This document shows, one piece after another, positions 49,903 to 58,866 of a stretch of DNA of 64,000 nt. Source of the stretch: Methylobacterium sp. GTDB taxonomy: Bacteria > Pseudomonadota > Alphaproteobacteria > Rhizobiales > Beijerinckiaceae. Positions within the stretch are counted from its first letter, which is position 1. Every line of letters begins with the position of its first letter. The stretch is taken from the NCBI GenBank assembly GCA_020252645.1, contig JADCCN010000002.1:620001-684000 (forward strand). The letters are read 5' to 3'. Under the pieces are notes generated by a model, which had not been told where the DNA came from, searched no databases, and worked only from the letters and a program-made list of their open reading frames with translations. The position numbers and the translations under genes are program-made.

Positions 49903-50688
49903 TCAGTGGAACAGGGCGTCGATCGCGTCCTGATCGACATGGTCCTCGGCATTGACCGGCGCCGGGCCGGTGAGAAGGGCGGCCGAACCTTCGGTCTCGC
50001 GCTCTTCCTCCTGCGTCTGGATTTCCTGCTCGATGAGTTCATGCAGCGCCTGCAGGCCACCCCAGGCATCGATCATCTTGTGGATGCGGCTCTCGACGAA
50101 GTTCAGCGTGTCCACCACGCGGCGCACCCGCTGGCCCGAGAGATCCTGGAAGTTACAGGCCATGTAGATGATGGTCACCTTATCGGCGATGTCGTTTGCC
50201 AGGCCCTTGCAGGCGTCCAGCGTTGTCTCGCTCTGGATGGCGCCGGCCATGGTCTCGATGGATTCGGCCGCAGCGAGAATGTCGTTCGCGGCCACTTCGG
50301 TCTGCGAGACGACCGTCTCGAGTTCCAGCGCGGCAACCTCCACACCACCGATATTGTGGCCGACCTTCAGAGCCGCCAGCTCCTTCTTGGTGCCCGCAAT
50401 GGCGCTCTCGATCTCGGTCATGTCGACCTTGAGGCTCGCGAAGGACCTCAATTCCTCGCGGTAATTCTCCTTGAGGTTTTCCAGCACGCCGTAAAGCGGC
50501 TCGATCATCATGCGCAGAGCGCGGACCTCATCGAGCACGGCGGTGGAAGACGGAGCCGTTTCGATGCGGGCAGCGACCGGCATTTCGGGGATTGCGATCG
50601 CAGGTGCCTCGAACGCGACTGGCACGACCTCCAGAGTGGAACGGCCCGTGCCGCCTTCAATGCGGAATTTACGCTGGGGGATGCTCAT
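49903..50688 (-). CDS. cheZ: Protein phosphatase CheZ family protein
   Basis: Phosphatase that removes phosphate from CheY-type response regulators, 261 residues, cytoplasmic. A long helical bundle (about residues 65-225) carries the catalytic block ACNFQDLSGQRVRRVVDTLN (Asp and Gln of the active site). The C-terminal peptide DQDAIDALF is of the type that binds CheY. Start at ATG 50688 (SIPQRKFRIEGG). No che operon is adjacent, so it stands alone. A CtrA-like half-matched box lies about 65 bases upstream. Confidence 0.88.
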   Translation of the reverse strand: MSIPQRKFRIEGGTGRSTLEVVPVAFEAPAIAIPEMPVAARIETAPSSTAVLDEVRALRMMIEPLYGVLENLKENYREELRSFASLKVDMTEIESAIAGTKKELAALKVGHNIGGVEVAALELETVVSQTEVAANDILAAAESIETMAGAIQSETTLDACKGLANDIADKVTIIYMACNFQDLSGQRVRRVVDTLNFVESRIHKMIDAWGGLQALHELIEQEIQTQEEERETEGSAALLTGPAPVNAEDHVDQDAIDALFH

Positions 50689-51008
50689 GGGACTTCGAAA
50701 CGCCGTTGCTGGATGTGCGAAAACAGGTCGCAACCGTTGCGCGATTCGAGTTAAACAGTGGTTCACGCTAAAGGCCGGCCAGGATAACTGTTCCGTCATC
50801 ATGAACAAGAAGTTTCAACGCATTTTTTTCACAGGTTGTTAGGGTTAATTTTGAGAGAAAAGGAATAGCCTGAACAAAATTTTTTATTAATCATGAATAT
50901 TTGCCATCCAGCGACGCTTGATCCCTATTCGTTTCCCTGTCTCATGCCGCCATCGCCGCAGGGCGGGCGGTTCACCAGCCCTTTCGGGGCTGGCCAGGAA
51001 GGTGTGTC
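50689..51008. other. AT-rich gap between cheZ and the L,D-transpeptidase gene
   Basis: A 320-base divergent promoter region. It holds TTAAA-N6-TTCAC at 50751-50766 (8 of 10 to the CtrA box TTAAC-N6-TTAAC), one GANTC at 50743, and a strongly AT-rich segment at about 50820-50900. No gene or clear promoter boxes are seen. Confidence 0.45.
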
Positions 51009-51770
51009 ATGTCTCGCGTCGCTTTCTTTTTTTCCGCCTTTCTGCTTGCCTCGGTCGCCGTCCTGCCGGCACAGGCAGACCCCTATCGCGGCACCTCGCA
51101 GATGGGCGGCGGCTTCATCGAATTCCTGATGACGGGGGCTGTGCCCTCGCATCGGCAAGGCGCTCCCGTCATGGCCCGCCAGGCCTTGCCGGATGCGTTG
51201 CCGCGTCATGCCGGGCGCGGCCATGCGATCAATCCGCCGGTGCAGCGCTCCCGCCAGCTCGCAGCGCTGCCCGAAGAGGGCCAGTTGATCCAGCGCCGCG
51301 ATGAGGCGCGCATCCGCGCTGCGGTCGATCCGGAATTCGAGCGGCAGGAAGTGACCTATCACGGCCCACATGTCCCGGGCACGATCGTGATCGATACGCC
51401 GAACCGGTTCCTTTATCTTGTGCAGGGCAATGGCCGCGCGCTGCGCTATGGGATCGGCGTGGGTCGTCCGGGCTTCGAATGGGCGGGCGTGAAATCCGTC
51501 ACCCGCAAGGCGGAATGGCCGGATTGGCGGCCGCCGGCACAGATGCTGAAGCGTCGCCCTGATCTCCCGCCTTTCATGTCGGGTGGTCCCGATAATCCAC
51601 TCGGCGCGCGGGCGCTTTATCTCGGTTCGTCGCTCTATCGCATTCACGGCACGAACGAGCCGGAGACGATCGGCCGTGCGGTTTCCTCGGGCTGCATTCG
51701 CATGAACAACGAGGATGTCATTGATCTCTATGACCGGGTGAAAGTCGGCACGCGGGTCGTGGTCCTCTGA
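51009..51770 (+). CDS. L,D-transpeptidase (YkuD domain)
   Basis: Periplasmic enzyme of 253 residues that forms 3-3 peptidoglycan cross-links or attaches proteins to peptidoglycan. An N-terminal signal (VAFFFSAFLLASVAVLPAQA) precedes the YkuD domain (about residues 115-253). SSLYRIHGTNEPETIG with the conserved His and VSSGCIRMNNEDVIDLYDRV with the catalytic Cys are both present. GGAAGGTG precedes the ATG. It ends in a strong terminator. Confidence 0.94.
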   Translation: MSRVAFFFSAFLLASVAVLPAQADPYRGTSQMGGGFIEFLMTGAVPSHRQGAPVMARQALPDALPRHAGRGHAINPPVQRSRQLAALPEEGQLIQRRDEARIRAAVDPEFERQEVTYHGPHVPGTIVIDTPNRFLYLVQGNGRALRYGIGVGRPGFEWAGVKSVTRKAEWPDWRPPAQMLKRRPDLPPFMSGGPDNPLGARALYLGSSLYRIHGTNEPETIGRAVSSGCIRMNNEDVIDLYDRVKVGTRVVVL

Positions 51771-51803
51771 ATTCCGTCACACTCCACCGGCCCCCCGGAG
51801 TGA

Positions 51804-51840
51804 GAAGGCCCCGCGGATATGTTGCGGGGCCTTCGTTTTT
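51804..51840 (+). terminator. Terminator of the L,D-transpeptidase gene
   Basis: GAAGGCCCCGC (51804-51814), nine-base loop, GCGGGGCCTTC (51824-51834), then a T-run to 51840. A second small stem (ACTCC/GGAGT) precedes it. Confidence 0.92.
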
Positions 51841-51876
51841 GGGGGCTTCAGGCCGTGCGGCAAGCAGGCCGCGCGA

Positions 51877-52545
51877 TCAAGCCTCGAAGCTGTCGTCGCC
51901 GAATCCACCGTCATCCCAGCTCGCATCCTGGGCATTATCCTCGTAACCCTGCTCTTCCTGCGCGCCGGCACCTTCCTGCGACGTGTTACTGCCGAAGAGG
52001 CTGTTCGCTTGCGAGGTCGCAGCCTGCGCCGCACCACCGCCGAGCGCCGAGGAGAGGATCGAGCCGAGCAACATGCCGCCGGCCACGCCGGCTGCAGCGG
52101 CACCGGCCGTGCCGAGGAAGCCCATGCCCTGGCGCTGCGGCTGGCCCCACGGGCCGGGTGCCGCGGCCTGCGGTTGCCCGCCCCATGGACCGGCGGCAGC
52201 CGGCGGAGGCTCTCGACGCTGGCCATAGGCCGGCATGTTCTCCGGCGCGCGCTGCTGGCTGCCACCGCCGAAAAGACCCGACAGGAAACCGCCGCCGGAA
52301 GCCGGCTGCTGCGGACGCGAGCGCAGCTCCTCGATTTCCGCCTGAAGCTGTTCGATCTGCTGCTGCTGGTTCAGCAGCGCCTGTTCCTGCACATAGACCG
52401 ACTGGGCCAGTGCATAGGTCGCATAGGGCTGTTTCTGAACGAGGTCCCCGATATGGCGCTCCGCTTCCGGGTCGCGCGGCTGGTTTGCAACGTTCTTCAG
52501 GCGGTCGAAAATACCGTCAATCACCTGACGCTCTTGCGGGTTCAT
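51877..52545 (-). CDS. DUF2076 domain-containing protein
   Basis: A 222-residue protein. The N-terminal helical part (NPQERQVIDGIFDRLKNVAN to about residue 75, with a Gln-rich coiled coil QQQQIEQLQAEIEEL) is the DUF2076 core. The middle is Gly/Pro/Gln-rich, then comes a hydrophobic Ala/Gly stretch (AGAAAAGVAGGMLLGSILSS) and an acidic C-terminus (WDDGGFGDDSFEA). Family members are described as periplasmic or membrane-linked; function unknown. The ATG at 52545 was chosen over one four codons earlier. Confidence 0.85.
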   Translation of the reverse strand: MNPQERQVIDGIFDRLKNVANQPRDPEAERHIGDLVQKQPYATYALAQSVYVQEQALLNQQQQIEQLQAEIEELRSRPQQPASGGGFLSGLFGGGSQQRAPENMPAYGQRREPPPAAAGPWGGQPQAAAPGPWGQPQRQGMGFLGTAGAAAAGVAGGMLLGSILSSALGGGAAQAATSQANSLFGSNTSQEGAGAQEEQGYEDNAQDASWDDGGFGDDSFEA

Positions 52546-52651
52546 CCCTTCCTCCATTTCGTCGCCCGGTTGCTCCCAAGAGGGCGACGTGACGCATCAG
52601 ATAGAGGCGAATTGCGACATTTTCAGTGGCAACCAGACCCGTCCGAAAGGT

Positions 52652-53218
52652 TTATTTTGCCAGCCCGAGGCGTTTCAGCCGCTTGAGGCCGCGCGGCGTC
52701 ACCTCTCCCAGCGCCGCCACCTCGTGCCACCGCACGGCCGAGACCTCCTCAAGCTGCGCGACAAGTGGCGAAGCGGGGTCAGCCAGGAACAGGAACTGCA
52801 GGTCGTGATGCAGATGCGGCCGCTCGCCCCGGCTCGCCTTGCCCGGCACGGCATGGCTGTCGATGAGGAAGGGCCGGTCCGCCTTTCCGTGCCAGGGGTG
52901 AAGGGGGAGGCCGGCGAGCCCGGTTTCCTCCTCCGCCTCCCGCAGCGCGGAGTGCCAGAACATCGCTGCCGGTTCATAATGACCACCCGGCTGGAGCCAG
53001 CGCTTCAGGGTCTTGTGGTCGATCAGCAGGGTTTCGGTGCCATCCGCCGAGAGGATGATGGCGCTGGTCGTCAGGTGGCCGGGATAGGTGTCGCGGCAAT
53101 CGAGCGCGTGCTGCTGGTCGATCTGCCAGGTGAGCACCGGCAGCCATTCATCGGCTTCGGCATCGCGCGAGAGATAGGTTTCGACGGTCGCACGCAGGCG
53201 GGAGAGGAATTCGGACAT
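52652..53218 (-). CDS. NUDIX hydrolase
   Basis: Nucleoside-diphosphate-linked hydrolase of 188 residues. The Nudix box reads GGHYEPA, then eight residues, then LREAEEETGL. The catalytic REAEEETG core is intact, but the first Glu of the consensus (G-x5-E) is Ala. It is related to the NUDIX group with a long N-terminal region. Substrate unknown. A mosaic repeat lies upstream of its start. Confidence 0.88.
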   Translation of the reverse strand: MSEFLSRLRATVETYLSRDAEADEWLPVLTWQIDQQHALDCRDTYPGHLTTSAIILSADGTETLLIDHKTLKRWLQPGGHYEPAAMFWHSALREAEEETGLAGLPLHPWHGKADRPFLIDSHAVPGKASRGERPHLHHDLQFLFLADPASPLVAQLEEVSAVRWHEVAALGEVTPRGLKRLKRLGLAK

Positions 53219-53249
53219 GAAAAGGCTCGCGGATGGCGACGCCCGCGAG

Positions 53250-53460
53250 CCTAGAGCATGCTGTGAAAAAGTGGAATCGGGTTTTTAACAAAAAAGCATG
53301 CGATAACAATAAGAGAAGAGCATGATGTGCTTCGGTCTGAACACATCATGCTCTAAAGCATTTTCGAGCGAAGTGGGGAACAAAGCGTTTTCAGGCGAAG
53401 CATGCCCCGCGCGAAGGCGGGGATGGAAACCGGTTCGCGTGCAGAAATGGCGCCGAAAAA
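53250..53460. repeat. Mosaic intergenic palindromic repeat, copy 6
   Basis: It starts with the inverted form of the right-hand module of copy 3 (TAGAGCATGCTGTG through GCATGCGATAACAA), then the GAGCATGATGTG palindrome, and ends in the CGCGAAGGCGGGGATGG / CCGGTTCGCGTG core. It fills the 307-base gap between the NUDIX and malate synthase genes. Confidence 0.85.
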
Positions 53461-53525
53461 ATGAGAGCCGGGCGGTGAAGGGAAATTCACCGAACCGGCT
53501 CCAGTCGATTCTTCCGGCAGTTGGA

Positions 53526-55106
53526 TCAGACGATCTTCTGGTAAGCCGGAACCGTCAGGAAGTCTTCGAACCTCGGCGCGAGCGAAAGGTTGCGGAAAAG
53601 TTCGATGGCCTCGGGGAAGCGGCCCTTTTCGAAGGCTTCCGCACCCACTTCGCCCTTCACCCGCTCCATCTCTTCCTTGAGGCAGGTTTCGAACAGCCCG
53701 GGCGAGGCCTTCGTGCCATCCACAAAATCGAGGCCGTATTTCACCTGCTGCCAGATCTGCGCGCGGGAGATCTCGGCAGTCGCCGCGTCTTCCATCATGT
53801 TGTAGATCGGCACGGCGCCGCGGCCGCGCAGCCAGGCCTCGATATACTGCACGCCCACGCGGATATTCTCGCGGAAACCCTCGATGGAACGCGTTCCGGC
53901 ATGAACTTCCAGCAATTCCTTCTCGGCAATGTTTACGTCATTGCGCGCGACCCCCAACTGGTTGGGCTGCGGCATCAGGCGGTTGAACACCTCCATCGCC
54001 ACCGGAACGAGATCGGGATGCGCAACCCAGGTGCCGTCATGGCCGTCGCCGGCCTCGCGCTCCTTGTCGGCGCGCACCTTGGCGAAGGCGGCTTCGTTGG
54101 CCGCCGGGTTGTTTTTCACCGGGATCTGCGCCGCCATGCCGCCCATCGCGAAGGCGCCGCGCTTGTGGCAGGTCTTGATCAGCAGCAGCGAATAGGCGCG
54201 CAGGAAGGCCTTGCCCATCACCACCTGGCTGCGATCCGGCAGCGCGTAATCCTTCTGCGCGGCGAGCTTCTTGATGAAGGAGAAGATGTAATCCCAGCGG
54301 CCGCAATTGAGCCCGACGATATGATCCTTCAGTTCGAACAGGATTTCGTCCATCTCGAAAGCCGCGGGCAGGGTCTCGATCAGAACGGTCGCCTTGATGG
54401 TGCCGACCGGCAGGCCGAGCGCCTTCTGGGCCATCACGAACACATCGTTCCACAGCCGCGCCTCGAGATGGCTTTCGAGCTTCGGCAGGTAGAAATAGGG
54501 CCCCGAACCCTTGGCGATCTGCTTCTTCGCGTTGTGGAAGAAATAGAGGCCGAAATCGAAGAGCGAGCCGGAGCAGGGCCCGCCATCAATCTCGAGATGG
54601 CTCTCGTCGAGGTGCCAGCCGCGTGGCCGCACGATCAGCACGGCCGGGTTCGGGCCAAGCTTGTAGGCCTTGCCGGACACGGGATCGGTGAAGTCGATCC
54701 TGCCGTCCCAGCGATCCTTGAGGTTGATCTGGCCCTCGATGTTGTTCGACCAGGTCGGGGAATTCGCATCCTCGAAATCGGTCATGAAGACCTTCGCGCC
54801 GCAATTCAGCGCGTTGATCACCATCTTGCGGTCGACCGGGCCGGTGATTTCCACGCGGCGATCAAGCAGATCATGCGGGATCGGTGCCACGCGCCAAGCG
54901 CCGGAGCGGATGGCGGCGGTCTCCGGCAGGAAGCGTGGCAGATCGCCGGCATCGAAACGCTTCTGGCGCTCGACGCGCGCGGCCAGCAATTCCTTGCGGC
55001 GGCCGTTGAAGGCGCGCTGCAGGCCGGCGACGAAATCGAGGGCGTCCCTGGTTAGAATTTCCTCGTAGCGGGCAGCCATCGCGCCGCGAATTGTCATGGT
55101 CGCCAC
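53526..55106 (-). CDS. aceB: Malate synthase A
   Basis: Glyoxylate-cycle enzyme joining glyoxylate and acetyl-CoA to malate, 526 residues, the length of the A isoform. [28 protein letters not shown] with the catalytic Arg, [14 protein letters not shown] with the metal-binding Glu, [17 protein letters not shown], and [19 protein letters not shown]. With phaA and bdhA it allows growth on acetate or hydroxybutyrate. aceA is not in the window. Confidence 0.96.
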   Translation of the reverse strand: MATMTIRGAMAARYEEILTRDALDFVAGLQRAFNGRRKELLAARVERQKRFDAGDLPRFLPETAAIRSGAWRVAPIPHDLLDRRVEITGPVDRKMVINALNCGAKVFMTDFEDANSPTWSNNIEGQINLKDRWDGRIDFTDPVSGKAYKLGPNPAVLIVRPRGWHLDESHLEIDGGPCSGSLFDFGLYFFHNAKKQIAKGSGPYFYLPKLESHLEARLWNDVFVMAQKALGLPVGTIKATVLIETLPAAFEMDEILFELKDHIVGLNCGRWDYIFSFIKKLAAQKDYALPDRSQVVMGKAFLRAYSLLLIKTCHKRGAFAMGGMAAQIPVKNNPAANEAAFAKVRADKEREAGDGHDGTWVAHPDLVPVAMEVFNRLMPQPNQLGVARNDVNIAEKELLEVHAGTRSIEGFRENIRVGVQYIEAWLRGRGAVPIYNMMEDAATAEISRAQIWQQVKYGLDFVDGTKASPGLFETCLKEEMERVKGEVGAEAFEKGRFPEAIELFRNLSLAPRFEDFLTVPAYQKIV

Positions 55107-55250
55107 GAGAAAACCCCTTCATGACCCGGAACCGGAATGATGGCGACAAATCTTCCGTGGAAACGGTTTTTTCGCAAGACGACGTATTGTGACGAGACTG
55201 CTTCCGTTTCAGAAATAATGACGAAGCGTCGAGAAGCGCCGTCTTCAACG

Positions 55251-55279
55251 AAAAAAAGGGCAGCCCGGAGGCTGCCCTT
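55251..55279 (-). terminator. Terminator of the flp pilin gene
   Basis: Read leftward, GGGCAGCC (55277-55270), loop of four, GGCTGCCC (55265-55258), then seven T's (55257-55251). Confidence 0.93.
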
Positions 55280-55307
55280 GAACGATCGGCGTCTGGTCGC
55301 TCGCGGC

Positions 55308-55490
55308 TTACGGCGTCGGAGAGGTCTTGGTGGTCAGCGTGGTGCCGATGTTTGTGAAGGCCGTCTGCAGGCTGCCCGAGAAGCTCGAGAGCGCGGCAAT
55401 GACGGCGGCGGCCATCAGGGCGGCGATCAGCGAATACTCGATCGCGGTGGCGCCGGCCTCGTCCTTCACGAAACGGTTGAAAATCGACAT
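55308..55490 (-). CDS. Flp family type IVb pilin
   Basis: Structural pilin of a Tad (tight adherence) pilus, 60 residues. Class motif KDEAGATAIEYSLIAALMAAA: cleavage after Gly by the prepilin peptidase leaves a mature end ATAIEYSL with the Glu5-Tyr6 pair of Flp pilins. The rest is hydrophobic with a Thr-rich C-terminus. It has its own terminator, so it can be expressed strongly alone. The pilus assembly machine (cpaB-F, tadBC) is not in the window. Confidence 0.95.
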   Translation of the reverse strand: MSIFNRFVKDEAGATAIEYSLIAALMAAAVIAALSSFSGSLQTAFTNIGTTLTTKTSPTP

Positions 55491-56008
55491 GGTGTGCTCC
55501 TTTTGCTCTGCTCCAAAGGTCTTCGGCGCCCCGCCCTCGTGGGAAACGGCTCATGCCGGAAACAAGGCCAAGCTAGTCCCATGTCGTTGCCCGACAGTTA
55601 ATGCGATCAAAAACCGGACAAGAATTCGGGGGTTGCGAACAGCGTGGTTAAAATACTGAAAAACCAATCACCCCGTTTCTTGGCAGCATAATTTAAAACA
55701 TTATTTGTATTTTTTTGACCTGAGGCAAGCAATACTAGTTTTAAGCGATGATGAATCCCGAAATGTTCCGCTAAGAGACTCTTAACGCGCGTATCTTGAT
55801 TTATGAAGTCTTTTGTGTTTTCGCAATGGCGGCTGGTTTGTGGCTCTTCCTGCGGTCTGATCGGCGGACGAACCGCCTGATCCCCGGCCGGCAATGCTTC
55901 CGTGCCATGCTGAAAAAACCGGGCGCTTTACCGAAAATTCACCTTGATTTGCCATTGCTCGAGCATGGCGATCCCCAGTGTAGGCCTGCCTGTTGCAAGA
56001 GGTGTGCG
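55491..56008. other. AT-rich divergent promoter region between flp and the pilus N-terminal-domain gene
   Basis: About 520 bases with no convincing gene. Bases 55640-55760 are clearly more AT-rich than the window. TTAA-type half sites (TTAAT at 55598, TTAAC at 55786) and one GACTC at about 55780 occur, but no full CtrA box. An open frame from 55796 is discounted because the signal peptide of the gene starts at 56009. Confidence 0.5.
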
Positions 56009-56491
56009 ATGTCCCGGCTCCGTGTTCCTGCCCTTGGCGCGATGCTGGCGGCGATCGCCCTGGTCGCACCGGCCTCTGCCAATGAGGCCGGCCCCGAACA
56101 GATCGGCGTTTTCCTCGATCAGGCGAAGCTTCTGAAGCTGCCGAACGGCACGGAAACGATCATTGTCGGCAATCCCGCCATCGCCGATGTCACGGTTCAG
56201 CGCAATGGCGTGCTCATCATCACCGGGCGCATGCCCGGTCGCACGAACTTCATCGCGCTCGATATGAACGGCACGATCATCTCGGAATCCTTCGTGTCGG
56301 TTTCCGCGCCGCCGGGCAACGGCCTGCTCGTGATGCGCGGCCTGGATTTCGCGCATTATCATTGCGCGCCGAATTGCCAGCCGACCGTCGCGCTCGGTGA
56401 TGAGGAAAAGCATTTTGGTCGCGCTGCCGACCAGAGCCTTCGCCGGGATGCTCTCGCGAACCAGAGCAGCGCGGCGGGCGCCAAGCGCTGA
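56009..56491 (+). CDS. Pilus assembly protein N-terminal domain (CpaC N-domain-like)
   Basis: Exported protein of 160 residues. Signal peptide ALGAMLAAIALVAPASANEA, then a domain like the N-terminus of RhcC/CpaC secretins: DQAKLLKLPNGTETIIVGNP, ADVTVQRNGVLIITGRMPGR and TNFIALDMNGTII. It ends without a secretin domain, so it is a stand-alone version. C-x3-C (CAPNC) is near the end. AGAGGTG precedes the ATG. It probably serves the Flp/Tad pilus with the adjacent genes. Confidence 0.88.
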   Translation: MSRLRVPALGAMLAAIALVAPASANEAGPEQIGVFLDQAKLLKLPNGTETIIVGNPAIADVTVQRNGVLIITGRMPGRTNFIALDMNGTIISESFVSVSAPPGNGLLVMRGLDFAHYHCAPNCQPTVALGDEEKHFGRAADQSLRRDALANQSSAAGAKR

Positions 56492-56730
56492 GTTTCTTCC
56501 CTCGCACCGGATGAACCCCGGCGCCTGATGAAAAGATGGCGCGTTTCGCGCGCGTCAGACCCGTGCTCGCACAACGGGAAAAAGGGTGAACGATCGGTAA
56601 ACTGTTCGCGCGGCCTTTTCGCGGCTGCCCGAAACTGAAAGGCAAGGTGTTCCTGATATGCCTGTTCTTCAGGGCGGGAGAAGCTGGAGACGTGCTTCTC
56701 GCGATACCCTGGAATGACGGGAGCGCAGGC

Positions 56731-57297
56731 ATGGCGGAAATGTCCGAAACCAGTCGCAGCAGGAAAGACCGGCGGGTTTTCCGGCGGTTCGCGCGCAATC
56801 GCTCCGGCGCCTCGGCCGTCGAATTCGCGATGATCGCACCTTTGTTCTTCGGGTTCCTGCTGGCCATGCTCGAAACGGGCACGCTGTTTTTGCGGAAAAC
56901 GGCCATCGAGGCGGGTGTCGAGGAGGCCAAGCGCCTGACGATGACGGGCCAGGTGGCCGGCGCCGGCAATGGCGCGGCGCAGCTGGCGGCCTTCCAGGCG
57001 GGGTTCTGCGGCCAGGTTGGCTGGATCATCCCTTGCGAACAGGTGAAGTTCGATGTCCGCGCCTTCTCCACCTTCGGCGTTGCGGCCATGCCGAACCCGG
57101 TCAAAAACGGGGCCTTTGACCCCGGTGGCCTGCAATTCAACCCCGGAAAGCCCTGCCAGATCGTGGTGATCCGCGCCTATTACGAGGCGCAGGGGCTGAC
57201 GGCCATGATCCGCAACGATGTGGCGAGCCTCAACAATGGCAGGGTTCTGCTCGGGGGCTCGGCTGCCTTCAAGAACGAGCCCTTTGGAGCTTGCTGA
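56731..57297 (+). CDS. TadE/TadG-type pseudopilin
   Basis: A 188-residue minor pilin-like protein. RNRSGASAVEFAMIAPLFFG (about residues 24-43) is the TadE prepilin segment with the hydrophobic helix. The C-terminal region has three Cys that could form disulfides. The ATG at 56731 has GGGAG upstream. The next gene is a second TadE/G-like protein starting seven bases after its stop. Confidence 0.9.
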   Translation: MAEMSETSRSRKDRRVFRRFARNRSGASAVEFAMIAPLFFGFLLAMLETGTLFLRKTAIEAGVEEAKRLTMTGQVAGAGNGAAQLAAFQAGFCGQVGWIIPCEQVKFDVRAFSTFGVAAMPNPVKNGAFDPGGLQFNPGKPCQIVVIRAYYEAQGLTAMIRNDVASLNNGRVLLGGSAAFKNEPFGAC

Positions 57298-57304
57298 GGT
57301 GCAC

Positions 57305-57973
57305 ATGATGAAGAAACGGTCCTCTTCCCGCCCTTTCATCCGCTTCGCCCGTCCTGCGGGGCGCCTGCTGCGCCGCTTTGGCAAGAGCCGCTCCGGCGTC
57401 GCGGCCACCGAGTTCGCGCTGATGGTTCCGGCCATGGTGATGGTCTGGGTCGGCATGGTGGTCGCCACCGATGCACTCACGGCCGACAAGAAGGTGACCC
57501 TGCTCACCCGCACCCTCGCCGACATGACGACGCAGATGCAGGCCGTGAGCCAGACGGACATGGATTCGATCTTCCAGGCCACGGAGGCGGTGCTGTGGCC
57601 GCAGCCGGCCCAGCGGCTCGGCATGCGCGTCACTTCCTTCGATATCGATGGTTCGGGCAAGGTGTTCGTCGATTGGTCGGTGGTTCCCACCAACTCGGCC
57701 CTGCGGGGTGATTTCACCGCGCTTGCGCGCTGCTCGACCTCGAATGCCGTGCCGGCCGGCCTCAGGACGGCGCGCACCTCGATCGTCTATGCCGAGGTGG
57801 ACATGCGCTATCAGGCATCGGTCGCGACGCAGGTCGTGGATGAGTTGTTCAAGGGCGCGTCCTCTGGCGGTGAGATGCCGCTCAGCGATCGGCTCTTCAT
57901 GCGCTCGCGCCAGGTCAACAAGGTGCAGTTCAACCCCGCTCCCGCCGGAACCTGCCCCGGCTACGTGAACTGA
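57305..57973 (+). CDS. TadE/TadG-like pilus assembly protein
   Basis: A 222-residue protein with SRSGVAATEFALMVPAMVMV (about residues 27-46), the TadE/G-type prepilin segment, and a larger C-terminal extracytoplasmic domain with a Cys in LARCSTS and GTCPGY. GAGGTG precedes the ATG at 57305. It is cotranscribed with the TadE-like gene. Confidence 0.88.
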   Translation: MMKKRSSSRPFIRFARPAGRLLRRFGKSRSGVAATEFALMVPAMVMVWVGMVVATDALTADKKVTLLTRTLADMTTQMQAVSQTDMDSIFQATEAVLWPQPAQRLGMRVTSFDIDGSGKVFVDWSVVPTNSALRGDFTALARCSTSNAVPAGLRTARTSIVYAEVDMRYQASVATQVVDELFKGASSGGEMPLSDRLFMRSRQVNKVQFNPAPAGTCPGYVN

Positions 57974-58017
57974 CAAGGGAAACGCGCCCGGCTTGGCCGG
58001 GGAGGGCTGGGGGGGGG

Positions 58018-58094
58018 TGGTAGCAGTGAGTGGACTTGAACCACCGACCTCAGCATTATGAGTGCCGCGCTCTAACCAGCTGAGCTACACTGCC
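58018..58094 (-). tRNA. tRNA-Met (CAU anticodon), elongator type
   Basis: A 77-base cloverleaf read leftward from 58094. Acceptor GGCAGTG pairs with CACTGCT, D arm GCTC/GAGC, anticodon CAT at 58060-58058, T arm with GGTTCAAGTCC, and an encoded 3' CCA (58020-58018). The 1:72 pair is G-U, not the C-A mismatch of initiator tRNA. A CAU tRNA could also be an ileucylated tRNA-Ile2, but the T/D arms match elongator Met in this class. Confidence 0.93.
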
Positions 58095-58167
58095 ATCCGA
58101 TCGGAGCCTTAGAAGCGCCTGCCTTGCGATGTCAAGTCCGGCAAAGCCTTCAGGCCCCAAATCCGCA

Positions 58168-58845
58168 TCATGCCGCCAGCGGCGCGCGGTCCGCCCGCCG
58201 GTCCTTCAACCGGATGAGCGTGAAATAGTGGATCGGCCCATGCGGGTCGACATCATGAACCTCGAATCCGCGGCTCGCCGCCCAGTCGCGCAGGCGCTGG
58301 AGCGGAAAATTCGCCCGCCAGCCGAGTTTCTTGGCAATCGGGGCCACCACGGTCTCGAAGGCCGCCATCGGGCCCTTCTCCGCGCCGATGTGATTGACCA
58401 GAACAATCTCGCCCCCCGGCCGCAGCACGCGCATGAATTCATCGAGCGCGGCTTCCGCATCGGGCACCAGCGTGATCATGAACATGCCGGCCACGGCATC
58501 GAAGGTGCCATCGCGGAAACCGAGGCGGCAGGCATCCATCACCGCAAGCCCGGTGACGTTCTTCAGGCCCTGCGCAGCGATCTTTTCCTCGGCCTTGTGC
58601 AGCATGGGTTTCGAGAGGTCGATACCGGTCACCTGCGCCTCGGGCGGATAATAGCCAAGCGCGAGGCCGGAACCCACGCCGACTTCCAGCACGCGCGGGC
58701 CATTTTCCATCGCGGCGTTCACGGCCTTGAGCTGCGAAGGCCTCAGCATCTTGTGATAGACACGATCGTAGAACGGCGCCCATTTTTCGTAGGCTTTGGT
58801 GATGGTCGAGAGCGACACATCCTTCACGGCGTTGGAATCACGCAT
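58168..58845 (-). CDS. pmtA: Phosphatidylethanolamine N-methyltransferase-like protein (PmtA, Rhodobacter type)
   Basis: SAM-dependent methyltransferase of 225 residues with AYEKWAPFYDRVY near the N-terminus and motif I RVLEVGVGSGLALGYYP (about residues 51-67), then VTGIDLSKPMLHKAEEKI. This pattern matches Rhodobacter-type PmtA, which makes phosphatidylcholine from phosphatidylethanolamine at the membrane surface. The ATG at 58845 has GGAGG six bases upstream. It lies next to mnmA on the same strand. Confidence 0.72.
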   Translation of the reverse strand: MRDSNAVKDVSLSTITKAYEKWAPFYDRVYHKMLRPSQLKAVNAAMENGPRVLEVGVGSGLALGYYPPEAQVTGIDLSKPMLHKAEEKIAAQGLKNVTGLAVMDACRLGFRDGTFDAVAGMFMITLVPDAEAALDEFMRVLRPGGEIVLVNHIGAEKGPMAAFETVVAPIAKKLGWRANFPLQRLRDWAASRGFEVHDVDPHGPIHYFTLIRLKDRRADRAPLAA

Positions 58846-58866
58846 GCGGGCCTCCTGCAAAGCGAT

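Noticed and set aside
55796..56008. N-terminal extension of the pilus N-domain protein
   Set aside because: The signal peptide begins at 56009 behind a good ribosome binding site; the extension would bury it.
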